In this document: positions 12,453 to 27,379 of the stretch, in pieces | Layout: each line of letters begins with the position of its first letter | Numbering within the stretch: position 1 is the first letter of the stretch | DNA from: Arctopsyche grandis | Lineage: Eukaryota > Arthropoda > Insecta > Trichoptera > Hydropsychidae | Direction: 5' to 3' | Length of the DNA stretch: 64,000 nt | NCBI RefSeq assembly: GCF_051622035.1 | Contig: NC_135367.1 | Location: 28,846,001-28,910,000 of the forward strand | Position numbers and translations under genes: made by a program | The notes under the pieces: model-generated | What the model was told of the DNA's origin: nothing | What the model saw: the letters and a program-made list of their open reading frames with translations, nothing else | The model's database searches: none

Positions 12453-12799
12453 TAGAATTTAATAAAATATTTACATATGTATTTAAGTCCTTAAAACTTC
12501 CTTACGCAAAATCACCAGGTAAGAAAACAAATTAAGTTTTTGAAGTTATTCTCGAAACGTGGGTAGTGGAAAGAAAGAAGAGTGGAAGGTAAAGAGAATG
12601 GAAGGTAGATACGGAGGAGAAAATTAGAGCCGGGAAAATATCGTATATGCTGGAGGGTTTCCAGCTTTGGGAAGAAGATTCAATCGAACCTAGATTAGAA
12701 CCATCCAAGTCACGAATTTGGTTTGATTAGTGGATGAAGAAACTTAACATGCTTAAAACTACATGCATATGTATGTACATAGGTTTTGTTATATGCGAG
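12453..12799. other. intergenic DNA, nothing recognised
   Basis: A+T-rich with a purine-rich patch at 12560-12640. No gene evidence. Confidence 0.5.
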
Positions 12800-13135
12800 T
12801 ACAAATCCAGCATACAAAGGTTAATGCTAACTACCGAGAAATTCCCGGGTTCCCAACCTCGATTGAAAAGAATTTATTCGGAGTGTTTCTGCAGTGCTGC
12901 TGGTCAGATTGGGATATTTGTGACTCCAAGTCGGTTTTTTCCTATCAAAGTTTCATTGTTGAAGCGGTATTCATCAAAATTCCCATAAATATTCTAGCCA
13001 AACTTTAAATATATTTTCAAATGTATTGAAATACATATATACAAGTTTAATACAACAAAAAGTGTTGCTCTGGGGCAATTGAAAACATTAATTGAAATAA
13101 AAAACAATAATAAAAAATCCAGTTCAACACTATTG
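12800..13135 (+). mobile_element. SINE family B with a variant hairpin tail
   Basis: The head includes a B-box-like GGGTTCCCAACCTCG, followed by the family B body (AAGAATTTATTCGGAGTGTTT, CTGCAGTGCTGCTGGTCAG). The tail at 13061-13089 has the loop GCTCTGGGGCAATTGAAA closed by AGTGTT / AACATT, then an A-rich end (AATTGAAATAAAAAAC). Confidence 0.6.
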
Positions 13136-14879
13136 AACATATACATACATATGAACGATCCGTAAAGAAGTTTTACTTTAATAAAAAGTTATTCTCTCCT
13201 ATGCTTTTAATGCGATACTTAAGGGCGTATTTCACGGATATGAAAAGTGCTACATGGTATCCAAGAAATTATATGAAGAAAGTGTGTTTATATGTTCAAA
13301 ACAAGATTTCATTCAAGGCGAGATCTCAAGAATTTTATAAAAATCTGACACATTTCCCACGAGAAATACTTAAAATCATTTCGACCGCTAGACGATTTAC
13401 ACCCTTTCGGAAAATTTATAGCGAGCTACAAACACGTTAATAAACATTTCCGCACGCACAGGAAAACTAAAAACACTAATTCAAGCGAACGACCCCGGCG
13501 ACAGGTGGGCGAGTCTTAATTAACGACATCCGCTAGATGGCGCCACCTTTGCGGTTCCATTTCCTGTTCCTATCCTTCAACTACTTTATTATTATTAATT
13601 CACAGCTCAAACCCGGTACATTATTGGCCTATTCAACGAGAATCGCGCATTCAAAACTCACTCTCCACCCCCCCGGAAATCATCCACCCCACGCCCACCT
13701 TCACTTCCCGTGAGAGAGCTGATATGTCGCGAGGAAATTGACGAAGAAACCCCACAAGCCCTATATATATGTAGCCCACTATTTTCACAACTTTTTTATT
13801 TACATTACCTGGATGTTCCAGAGGTGCTCGAACTTTGCAGCTCTAAAGAAAAGTGAGCGATCTATTTTTTTTCCTCCACTCAACCAATCACAACGATTCT
13901 CAACGAGTCGACACAACAATTCCCAATACATCTAATAACCTTTTTGATCAAAGCCTGCTCCAACTAAAGACCCAACTGATCGAAAATTGAGCTTACGTTT
14001 CTCAGCCCTTTCTAGATGTCATCATTTTGTCTCCAACTTTTCAAGCGTCCATAATATATGCCTCAACCAACTAAATTCTCAATATACTACTCGTAGATGC
14101 TTTCTGACTTAGATTCTGCATTATTGTTCTTACTGTAAACCCAACCTTTTGTAAATTGAGCAAAATGAGGGTGAGAACTGGCATTGCTGATTTCCCGGAC
14201 TTTTTCAAATCCTAGGACTCAGGGTGGAGTTCGGGATCGTTTCCAGAACTCCCGGGATCCCGAAACATACATACATATGATGTAACTTTTTTCAATTTAA
14301 TTTCTTTCTTATTTGTATAAAATTTATTTATTAATTTACAAAATATTAAAAAAAAAACGTAAACAATATATTTATTGACTGTAAAAAGTGTAATTATACA
14401 TGTAAATTTATTTGAAACAGCTTATTATAAATTCGAAATATTCTAATGAGAATCTGAAAGCCTACATATTTGTAAATTAGGTACAAATATGTACATATGT
14501 ATTTCGAGCAGTGGGAAAAACTCTTTCAGTCAAAGACAAAATCTTAAATTATTATTTTTCTCCTGTCAGCATGTATTTTTTGTTTCTCTTTTAAAGACGA
14601 AGCTATTTTATTTACGTAATTTTTTAGATTTTTCTTTGATATATCTCTATATTCAATTCTTATTCATCGCCAAAGACATCATTGTCTCATCTTCATCATA
14701 ATCTAAAAGAGTTTCTTCCATAAAAGTTTCATTGTACTTCATTGTAAAGCATTTAAAAAAGGTTTTGATTGAAAGGTTTTCCCGGAATTTCTGTCTTCCT
14801 AGTTGGCCCGGGTTAGAAAGCCTAGTGGGATCCAAGAGGTGTATGATGATATAGAAAATCAAAAAATGGTACCCAAAAG
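13136..14879. other. intergenic DNA, no gene recognised
   Basis: Includes GC-richer stretches at 13480-13740 and hAT-like motifs CCCGGGATCCCGAA near 14250 and TTGGCCCGGGTTAG near 14800 with no matched ends. Short frames here carry no family signature. Confidence 0.5.
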
Positions 14880-15110
14880 ACCATGTACCTTTCTTCCACC
14901 TCCCTCACATTTTCAGATGAAATTTCACAACCTTTCTTCAAACATTCACTTCAACAACACTTCATTTAATAGTACAATCGCACGTATATGCCATCTTTAC
15001 AATAGTATGGATGATTGTCCCGACCTTTTTGCTGACTCTTTCAGTACTTTTAGGGCTAAGGAGAAGAAGAAAATCTGTGGTTGATTTGCTTTTTCACCTT
15101 CATTGTCATT
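14880..15110 (+). mobile_element. jockey-like LINE, 3'-terminal coding fragment
   Basis: The frame reads PPSHFQMKFHNLSSNIHFNN, then STIARICHLYNSMDDCPDLF and ADSFSTFRAKEKKK before a stop. This matches the end of jockey-clade ORF2 proteins, where a solitary R/N-rich segment precedes LWNxLPxxL and a final SxFRxxL. Upstream parts are absent. Confidence 0.6.
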
Positions 15111-15339
15111 CATTGTTTATTATTTTTAATATGTTTTTGTAATTTTTCTCTGTTACGTAAATACTCTCACCCTAAAGCAACTCTTATAGTAAGTTTTCTG
15201 TAAAATTCGGTGTCGATCTGTTTCCCTTTTTTTAAGCGCTACTTTTCGACATTGAAACTGAAAACTATACCACTGAAATTTAAACGGAATAGACGAAAGG
15301 ATGGTATAAAATATAAATTCATGCTGAATTCTTGTTCCA

Positions 15340-15730
15340 TTTGAGTGTTTCCAACGGACGGAATGAAATGCATCATCGTTCACGACCCCGACCCCGTCTT
15401 GTATGTATCCTCTCCTCCTTATGCAGGACCTCCGTTCCGCTTGAATTGCAGATGGCATTTTATATCCGGTTCTGAGGGGGAGGTGTGGCAATCTCATCTC
15501 GGATATCTGCCACCCACCCGCCCTAAGATTGTATGCATAATGAATAAAAGGCTTTTACCTTGACGTCCTTTCGCGTTGCGATTGCGTAAGTACGCGGACG
15601 AAGGAGACGTCCAGCTTAAAGCTCCACCAGCTTTTTAATCCACGTCCTGGTCCGTATCGAAAGCTCGTTTGGACGCCCTTTTTATCTCGTAAGGCTTCGT
15701 ATTTATACCTGGGTGAAGCAAATCCTGCTC
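15340..15730. other. non-repetitive GC-richer island
   Basis: Mixed-composition DNA lacking repeat similarity within the window. Short overlapping frames on both strands show no domain. Candidate regulatory DNA only by inference. Confidence 0.3.
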
Positions 15731-16889
15731 CAGTGAACCAAAGGACCTAACGCGAAAATAATAGAAGCTGCAGTACATACATAGTTCAAATTTGGTTAGG
15801 ACTGTTACGACACATCACATTTTCCATATCATTTTAAACTAGAAAACATACCCGGCATCACCAGAGTATAAAACTGCTAAAAATACTTTACACAAGTACA
15901 TACGAATACACCTCTAATATGACTATTGTAAATAAATAGCGATCATAAACAAATAATATATGTATAAAAATAGTTTTCTCTTAGCCTTGTCATATATGCA
16001 TTTACATACTTATAATATACTATATATAAGTGAAGTTTAGGACATTTCATATATCAGTGGGACTTGCTGGACGTACATTTGTACATACATACATGCATAT
16101 TACTTGCATAAAGCACCAGATATCCATTTTAAATCTGTAAAACGATGTAGACTTGCTGTAATACTGTCCGTGGAAACCCATCTTCACAAAAGTCATATTA
16201 TTATAGTATGTAAGTATGTACTAGAAAAGACGTTCTCAAAAGGAATAAAAATCTAGTATCATGGAGAAGACGAATTAAAGCTTTCAATATATAATATTTA
16301 TATGTAGACATGTACTATGTTTATCTATATACCTTTGTATGTTACATAGAACACATGTATGTTTGTCTTTGTAGGTTCGTCTGTATATGTAATATGATTT
16401 CGAGAAAGTTCAAAGTAGGCTCTGAAAATGCATTTCGCCGGTGCAACACGCGCTGCATAATGAAACTGCAAATAAGTTGCACGCCACTCGACTGCGAATG
16501 AGCCGATAAGCATCGTGAAACTTTGCGGTGTGGTTGAATTTGAATATACGAGTTTTGAAGACAAAATTTCTAAAAGCACTGTAGCTTAGGCTGAATCAAT
16601 TTCAAATCATATTATATAAGACATTCTAGTATTAGATAAATTAAAAAATCCATCAAATGATTTTCCCATCTTCAAATATAATTTACTTCAAATATAGATT
16701 ACTTAATTTGAACGATTTACCTTTGAATGAAAGTAAATCGTTCAAATAACCATCCTCTGTTTCTGCGGTTTGAACAGATAAAGGTCTGTTTATACTGGCA
16801 CAGCACATAGCGTCAACTGCACGTAAACAATAGTACGAAAAATATTAGTTAGTGCATTCTATATGGTCAGATATGTACATACATATATA
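15731..16889. other. A+T-rich intergenic DNA, nothing recognised
   Basis: Contains frequent TACATACATATGTACATA-type microsatellite-like words, which recur across the whole window. No genes seen. Confidence 0.5.
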
Positions 16890-16984
16890 CATTTTTAAAA
16901 ATGGTTTATTTTTTTAATAATTATATTTTATTTTTATTTATATTATATAAAAACTGTAAATTTTCCAAAATAAATAAATAAAAT
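16890..16984 (+). mobile_element. 3' end of the same LINE family as 8027-9670
   Basis: Shares the terminal AACTGTAAATTTTCC and the (AAATA)n tail with that element. It is a severely 5'-truncated copy of under 100 bp. Confidence 0.6.
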
Positions 16985-17409
16985 GGCGCCGTCAAACCAA
17001 AATAGCGCGGTGATAAAATCGCGCAACGCATATATAAAGAAATATAAGCAATAAAATGAATACAAAAACAAGTAATATAAGTATTAAAACCAGGTCTTGT
17101 GTATAATAAAAATCCGTTAAAACACAGTAATGATAAAATAAGAATCGTTTATTAATTTTGAATGTGTATTATTGAATTTATTCACACTTTATTGAAACTT
17201 GAATAGCAAGAATCGACATATTAAATATAATTATATGTCCTAAATTTAAAACAATATTGAAGTATCAGCACAAATTCAAAAGTGCACTTTCAAAATAAAT
17301 AAACGATTCTCGAAATCGGATTTTTCTTATACATTAGACCTGTTTTTAATATTTTTGTTTATGTATTTATTTTCTTACTTAATTTATTTATATTTTCATC
17401 CAAGCAACG

Positions 17410-17651
17410 GGCGCTGAATCATATTTGTATCATGTTAAGTGCACAACGCTTACTGGCCGCGGATTCACGACTACGTGAACTATTTCAGTCCGCTGATATA
17501 TTTTTGTATCACGTTTTTGTTTATGATAAAAACGTGATACAAACATATGAAACAGTTCGCGCAGTCGTGAATCATGTATGTATGTATTATATATGTATTA
17601 GCGGCCAGTAAGCGTTGTGCACCCAACATGATACAAATATGAGTCAGCGGC
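17410..17651. mobile_element. foldback element (near-palindrome)
   Basis: Arms of about 105 bp pair across a short centre at about 17524-17530. The left arm runs GGCGCTGAATCATATTTG ... CGTTTTTGTTTATGA and the right arm mirrors it, ending AAATATGAGTCAGCGGCC. The right arm carries a roughly 27-bp ATGTATGTATTA-type insertion at about 17573-17600. No target duplication is clear. No coding. Confidence 0.7.
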
Positions 17652-18714
17652 CGTCATAGTATTTTAAGAAAGTGCGCATACGTAGGTATGTATATGCAAG
17701 GTTTCGGAAACATCATATAGTGACAGTATTGACTTGACGATACGACGCAAGCAATATTACGCCATATGGTCGCGCTCTGTAATATGTATGTAAGCCGATT
17801 TTGCCTTGCACTTGGCCAAAACTTGTCTGAACGTGCCGAAACGTATGCTGCTGTATAGTATGAATGAAAACTGTCATTTACGTGAGTTTCTGTAACCGTG
17901 AACTGCTGAAGAGTATATAGTTGTGAGGGATGTACGGGGGTATATCCATGCTAAAGAATACAAGTTGAAATACAAATTTTGAAACACGCAAGTTTTGGTT
18001 CCAATTTTCATTTAAAAATGAACGTAGCGGTCGACGCCTACGATGAAAATGTAAATATTTTCTAGTTTTTCTTATTAAATTTAGTGACGCGGTGTTTTTA
18101 AGGTTGTTTGAGTGGAGGATGAAAACTCACCCAATATCGGATCGAAGAATTCGACCGGAAACAAGACAACCCCAAGACAACCCCAAATAAGAAAATCCCC
18201 TCGCGAAAGTAAACCCTGCCTCAATTTGGTCTCGGGTAATTGAATATTGCGAAGAGCCTGCTACTTCCGGTGTAGGCATCCGAATTTCGCAGGTCGGTCG
18301 GTGCAGCGAAAACGCTTCGAAATAATAAGCTCTTCGGAAAGCTCCGCTGCTACGGTCTGTGAAAAGTTTCGCTCCGTTTCGTTATATTTCACATCTCCAA
18401 TTTGGGTAAAAATCCGACTTGAAAAGTTCGCTCGTAAGACCGGCCAAAGCAGCTTTTCAGAAATGATCTCTCGTCCGGACGTAGGTACGCGAAAAGCTCC
18501 TCCACTCGAGCGACGGAGCTTTCGCTCGGAAATTTCAACTAGATACAAATTTATTTTTCGAAACTCCCATACAGATATAATTTGCAATTTTCGTTCGGAA
18601 AATTTTTGGGTTTATTTTTCGCCCGGTGAGAAGGGGCTTATCATTCGCGAAGCAGTTTCGCGTTGCGTTAACGTGGCACAAAATCATCAACATTATTTGT
18701 CGCACCGTGATTAT
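17652..18714. other. non-repetitive DNA, function unknown
   Basis: A GC-richer, TTCGCTCGGAAA-word-rich segment lies at 18240-18650. It carries a 165-residue plus-strand frame (18247-18744) and a 108-residue minus-strand frame over the same bases. Neither resembles a known family and the plus frame runs into LINE sequence, so I do not call a gene. Confidence 0.35.
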
Positions 18715-19190
18715 GGATGGGAGAGTGGTAGAAGTAGTAGATAATATTAAATATTTAGGCATTTATTTGAATTGTAAATTAAGTTTTAAGGTGCACGCAG
18801 ATTATATTATTAAAAAAATGGCAAAAAAAGTTGGTGTACTTTGTAGGTTAAGAAATTTATTAAGTATAAAAAGTCAAATATTGATATATAATTGTATTGT
18901 ACGGCCTCATACTGTATATTGCGCTACAGTGCTCAATCTATTTAGTGGATGAGTGATATCTTGAAAAATCTGTGCAAAAAATCTGCATGAGTGATATCGT
19001 GAAAGAAAGAGCAATAAGCAGGCATTTGTTTAAAAATGTCTTACCTTTTAAAGAAAATTAAGTTATTTTTTTTAATTCTACTTCACAAATTTTTGAAAAC
19101 TTATTGTACTTCTAATATTTTTCCTGTTGACACAGATGATTGTATTTGTTTTTATTTGATTGAATAAACATTAGAAAAACAAAAAAAATA
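18715..19190 (+). mobile_element. LINE reverse-transcriptase C-terminal fragment with 3' end
   Basis: The frame reads VDNIKYLGIYLNCKLSFKVH then RLRNLLSIKSQILIYNCIV, the classic post-catalytic LINE segment (YLGi-L-KLsF-H and later RP-xxYCA, here RPHTVYCATVL). A frame change follows near 18950, and a 3' A-rich end comes near 19160-19185. Degenerate. Confidence 0.65.
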
Positions 19191-19457
19191 ATTGATTGAC
19201 ATAACACTATTAACTTGGGCAGTATAACATAAGACCTCGTACTGAGCTTAAAAATTATTTTAAACATATATTTTTCATGATTATATCTTTTATATAATTT
19301 TCCAAGAAATAGTGTTTGAGATTGAAGAACCCTGTTCGAAGGAACATGTTTGAGATTGAAGGAGGATTATGTTCGGGATCCAGAATGTTCAAATTAAAAT
19401 CGTCTCTCTTTTCCTTGTCTCACATTTATTGTACTTTAAAATACACTTTCCTTGATT

Positions 19458-19624
19458 GCTCTATAAGTTGCGTGCCGACGACTGCCGTGTGTATGAGTGG
19501 GTCTCGAGTGACTGATTTCACGTGTCTAACTTCCAAACTGTTCAGTGAAGTGTCTCGGCTGACCACTTCTACGTGTCTCTAACGTGTCTATCTGACTGTG
19601 CGTGAGCATTGCAACTTATAGAGC
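19458..19624 (+). mobile_element. short TIR element, copy 1
   Basis: Perfect 14-bp inverted ends: GCTCTATAAGTTGC at 19458-19471 and GCAACTTATAGAGC at 19611-19624. The interior contains repeated CACGTGTCT-like words. An inverted relative lies at 29487-29691. Family not recognised. Confidence 0.55.
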
Positions 19625-22227
<2,603 letters not shown>

Positions 22228-22475
22228 GCTACATATGCTAACCAGCAGCGTGGACTAGTGGTTACCATATTATGCTTTCGAGTGGAGTGGTCACAGTTCG
22301 ATTCCACAAGTAGCTGTTTCCAGATCTCGGTTTGTTACTCCAGGTCGATTATTTACCCTCAAATTTTGCCAATTTTTTGATTTAATTAAAACAATTCCTG
22401 TAAATTGGCATTTCCTTTACAATGTCTCTTGCAAATCTCAAGTTATTCAGTGTCTTCAGTTCAGTTATTGAGGTT
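22228..22475 (+). mobile_element. SINE family A with well-preserved tRNA-like head
   Basis: GCGTGGACTAGTGGTTACC gives an A box and CAGTTCGATTCC gives a B box, spaced as in a tRNA gene, showing tRNA ancestry of the family. The body follows to about 22450; the hairpin tail is missing. Confidence 0.75.
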
Positions 22476-23384
22476 CGCCAATTTGTTTTTTTTACTCTTT
22501 CAATTTGCTCTTTTTGTTTACTGCCTTTGTTTTATCTTTATAATAATTACCTGACAAACTTAATTTTTATCTTCACTTCTTCGAGGTTCATATTATATTT
22601 TGTTCCCAAAACGTTTACAGCATCATTTATTTACGTAATTTTTATCCTTACAGTCCCATGGTAGCGAAAATTTTCAATAATCTTCTATAATATTTATTAT
22701 TTCCTCCGATTTGAGTGTGTGACGCGACATGACGCACGAAAAGTTGCAAGAACACCCAATCGGCTCGGGATTGCGTGCGCTTCCCGTGCAACCTGTCAAA
22801 ACGCGTCCATTCAACTCTAAGAACGAAAACACACCGAGAGTCTCGTGGCACATATTTTTATATTCCCATAAGTCTTACCTAGTCCCGAAAATCACGGTTG
22901 TCAGTGATATTTCATCCTTGTATTGAAATAAGTTTGATAGAGGTCGATAATGGTGATTCCCATATTTTAAGAAATTTAGAAAAAACTTGTCGAAATAATC
23001 AAATCGTATGAATTGAGAATGAACTAAGAATGCTCTTGCTTGGCTGGAAGCTACGAGGACTAAAAAAAAATACTTGCCGCATGCCCTTCAGTGTGGTTTT
23101 ACCCTAAAGCGCATGCCTTTGCGCATACACTACATCCAGCAAGCGCATGCGCTCAACTTGCACTCAAAATGAACAAATGGAGACATTTGTTTGCAGGTTT
23201 GTTCTATACTTAACACTACAGAATTAAATATTCTTAGACAAAATTAACATCCATAACAGGTAAGGCTAGATGGCTAGGCGTTTCACTCTAGTTTCGCTTC
23301 ACGTTCAAAAACATCACTACATCGTTTGTAGAAGTAGAATTTTTTATTTTTATATATTACATATATTAAATACATACACATGAA
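22476..23384. other. intergenic DNA, nothing recognised
   Basis: GCGCATGC words recur at 23070-23155. No gene or element could be defined. Confidence 0.45.
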
Positions 23385-23755
23385 AATCGAAACAACATCT
23401 GACATCTATGGTCTGACATTACAAACTTAGTAAACAATACGATCAATAACATTTTTCAAGTAACAATACGAATTTTTACATTCAATAACCATCCACAGCG
23501 ACATACATATATGGAGAGAAATCTGGCGAAACCTGAGATATAACAATTACTCAAGGTTTGCAATCGAAAATGGGATAGGAAAAGCCAATTTTACAGGAAC
23601 CGTTTGATTGAAAATCAGAAAATTGGCAAATTCTGATAAGAAACGATCGACCTCGATAAACTACGGTCTGGCCAACAACGAGACTCTTGTGGGAATCGAA
23701 CCCGTGACACCTTGCACGAAATAATACAACACTCACCAATTGACCACAATACTGT
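23385..23755 (-). mobile_element. SINE family A, minus orientation
   Basis: Minus-strand head (B box GGTTCGATTCCCAC near 23695), body, and the CTGACATCTATGGTCTGAC-type middle shared with the copy at 3738. The hairpin tail is replaced by an A+T-rich stretch. Confidence 0.7.
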
Positions 23756-25199
23756 TATTTCAAAAACTTTTGTTATCCTAAACACCTATCAATAGGTAAT
23801 CTTAATTATCCAGGATAACGCTTTTCAGTCCCTTAAATATTAATTCATCGAAATGAACAAAATTTAATCGATCTCGTATGCTCGGGGCACAAATGAATAT
23901 GTTAACAGTTCGTGGAGGGGGAGGGGGAGAGTTAAAAAATCGACGCACTTTTGCGTCTACGGCTCCCGAGACGATTCCCGTCTCCTTTCAGCCCTCCGTT
24001 TCAGATTTACGAGCCCTGAGGAATGCCGAAAGCAATTTTAAGCGGACGATTAATAGGTCGATACTGTCCGACGATTGAAAAATTATTGTGAAACACGTCC
24101 GGTCCCCGTTGATTTATCGCCACGGACCGAACAAGTTTCCCGCTTAATCATTTTGCCACTCGAAAAAATCCAGACTTGCCTTACCCCCCTATCTCACCCC
24201 TTGTCTCCTCCTTCTCGTCTACAATAATGCGTCTTTTCCCTAAGCACTGTGAGGAACGCGGGGTGGGTAAAAGTCGTTCGGCTCGAATGATTTTCCTGTT
24301 GCAGACAACCCTGCCCTGTCAACTACAGGATTCAGAACTTTCGAGGGTTGCCACACACATTCTACAAGTGTGTAGATTTTTCAGAAATGCAAATAGACCT
24401 CTACTGTACAAAACATAATTTTATTTTACTACATAGCATTGCAAGCCGTCAAATTTTGCATCTCATGATTAGAGATAGGACCGAAAGCGTACCTTTTCCA
24501 GGAAACAAAGCGTTTTGGGTATATTTTCCAGAAAAAATACAAAGCTAGAGAGCATAAAAAAAAGGTTCATCATAAAAATAAACAAAGCACGGCGAACAAT
24601 GAAAAATGAACGGCGCAAAGTTGGTCCACTCTTTACTCATGATACTCCTAAGAGTAATTATTACCTTTTCAAGTATCGTAAATGATATTTGAAAAGGTAA
24701 TAATAGATACCCTGAATGCATCAGTGTGGCATTATATGAACGCTTATAAGCAATTTGTTTGTTTGTGCTGTAAATCAAATAAATAAATGTAAAGGTACCC
24801 AAACGTTTTGAAGTTGAGAGCTAATTTTCATCTAAATTTTCATGGCGATCGACTTTTTTGTTGCTGTTTTTTTTTAGTGCTTGAAAGTTAAAAATATTCA
24901 TTCTAAAAGGCAAAATAATATCTTTGAATAACTGCAGAAACTAAATAATTTTAATTTTTTTTATAATTATGTTATATGTATGTCCTTTAAATATCAATAT
25001 TCCCTCGATTCAAATACATTTAATAAAATTTTGCAGTTCAATTATTTGTAACTCTAAATTTTCTACATCCATTGGAAAAATCATTGCAATGGTCGATTTA
25101 TTATTTTCATTCATATTTAAAGGTGATTTATGAGAAACTGCAAATTTTATTAATTAATGTCAGTAAACTTTTTATTGACATGATTCAATATCCTTATCC
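23756..25199. other. intergenic DNA with one strong hairpin
   Basis: The 23880-24350 stretch is GC-richer and not visibly repetitive. At 24657-24704 there is a stem of about 21 bp with one mismatch (ATTATTACCTTTTCAA pairing with TTGAAAAGGTAATAAT). A LINE-like AAATAAATAAATG tail ends near 24790. Confidence 0.45.
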
Positions 25200-25535
25200 A
25201 ACCATATTATGCTTTCGAGCAGAGTGGTCACGAGTTCGAGTCCCACTGATGCGCTTCGTTAGTGACTCCAGGTCAATCGTTTCCTATCAGAGTTTGTCAA
25301 TTTTTCTGATTTTTATTCAAATGGTTCCTGTAAAATTGGCATCTCCTTTCCTATTTTTCTTGCCAAGCTCAAGTTATCCAGTGTCTTGAGATGTCACTGT
25401 GGATATTTGTATGAATTCAAATTGTATAAAATGATTACGTACATATATTGATTGTATTGTATCTGTATAATTGCACTCGTCGCTTTGGGGCGATCTGTAA
25501 AGGCGAGTGCTCATGTCCTACGAAATAAAATAAAA
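25200..25535 (+). mobile_element. SINE with family A head and a different hairpin tail
   Basis: The head and body are family A (B box CGAGTTCGAGTCCCAC), but the tail is a different hairpin: GCACTCG (25473-25479) pairs with CGAGTGC (25504-25510) around the loop TCGCTTTGGGGCGATCTGTA, followed by (AAAAT)n. Compare the CCAGGAAGG-stemmed tails elsewhere. Confidence 0.75.
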
Positions 25536-26777
25536 TAAAAATATATTTCTTGTTTAAAATCCATTTCTTTTTTTTTTTAAGATAGATTGCACTATTAACT
25601 TATTTCAGGTTATTAATAGCTCTTGAAACAAAAACATATTATTTGTTCAACCACCTTATTTCATTGTGAATCATCAAATCTCTGGGATATATCTCAACTT
25701 ATTCTCCCGCGTGCATTATATTTAATAGAATTATATTTTTTCTTTTTGTGGAATAATTGTGCGAATTTTTGCATATGTATATCTGCTAAATACATCTACA
25801 TTTTTCCCTTTGCTCTAAAATTTATTTTCGATGGGTTTTAGAAGGGATTAAAGCACTTCTATGTTTTTTCTAAAATTTTTTTACCAACGCTAGACAAAGA
25901 CCAGAAATGCAATTGCCTAACATTTTTAGAAAAAATGATTTTGGATAGTCCAAGACCTCCTGTTTCCACCCCTTCCTCTAGTTGTGCCACTGACAGACAA
26001 CATACTGTATCTACTGCAAAACCTTTGTAGGTATTCTAAAATATAAATATCATATTCTTATTTATCGCAATTGTTCCACGTCCTGCTTTATTGAAATGCG
26101 AGCAAAATTCAGCATTTGAAATTATATACCAAGCGGGGCATTTACGCCTTCAAATGAAATAAATAAAAGCCAGAGTTCAACGACGAGTGATATTAAAATA
26201 CACCTAATAAACGACAGAGGCAACCTTTGAGATTTTGACATTTCCAGCATTGAATCTAGGAAATTATAATTTTCGGCGGTCGCAATATTCGAAACAAAGT
26301 CGAAACCAAATTATTCGCAGACTTAATTCATTGTCGCCGCGCAAATTGTATTTCGCGAACGCCGACGACCGTTTGATCCCAGTCTGACATTCAGACAAAT
26401 TACAACGCATCGGTATGTTCTGGAGATACCTATGTATTTATACATACATACATATTATGTACAATATATTGCGATACTTATTTCGCAAAAATAAAACCGT
26501 ACAATTCCGGCTATTCGGACCGGAAAAAAGCGAGAAAATGACGTCACGCAGCCGACGCGCACAAAGCGTGCGAAAAAATAAAAGCTTCCGATGTAAAAAT
26601 AAATAAAAAATAAAGGGGAATATTTGGCGACCGCGCCGCCATGACCTAACCGATTTTTATCAATAAATTGTTTACTTTTTCAGGCGTCTATTTTTTCATT
26701 TTCACGCAGACGGTTCTTCCTCGATCGTATTTCCTCGTATGTGCAAAAAAGTGTATACCTATGTATGTGTATAAATA

Positions 26778-26808
<31 letters not shown>

Positions 26809-27379
26809 AATGAATAAATTTATATGCCAGATTGGAATCAAAATGGAAACCGAAGCATGGCTCGCTTTTATTCCGTTTTATCCGCACCGAGCGCGCGCAC
26901 AAATGAACTGAACTGAAAAAATATGTATACGTTTTTTAGTTTTATTTTTTTTTTATTCTTTCAGAAACGAACACAAAAGTCGAAAATTCCATTTTAACAC
27001 ATCGCCGATGCTGCAGAAAATAATCCTTTTTGTACGTGATACGATACGTCAAATGACGCATATTCTGCGTTCGATGGCCGCCATCTTGATTCCTCGGACA
27101 GCCATTTCTAATCACGGTTTAGCAAAATTTTTAAAAAACAATTTTACAACAGACCTGTTGTTGCTTTCTAATATATATATATATATATATTTCAACACTT
27201 ATTCTATGAATGTACATAACTACATATATTCTTAAAAAAACTTTTACCTCCCACAATATAATATATATATATAAATGGACGCGATGTATGTATGTATGTT
27301 TTTGGCTATATATATGTACATATGTGGCAGACGCGTAGACAAGTATGGAGATTTAAAAAAAACAAATGTAAGAATTCCA
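25536..27379. other. intergenic DNA, no gene recognised
   Basis: Contains a hAT-like terminus (CAGTGGCACAACTAG, minus strand, ending at 25992) without a partner, a GC-richer non-repetitive block at about 26270-26680, and TA-rich microsatellites near 26775-26810 and 27170-27190. Confidence 0.45.

Noticed and set aside
18247-18744. 165-residue plus-strand frame
   Set aside because: A similarly long frame exists on the opposite strand, no family is recognised, and it runs into LINE sequence.
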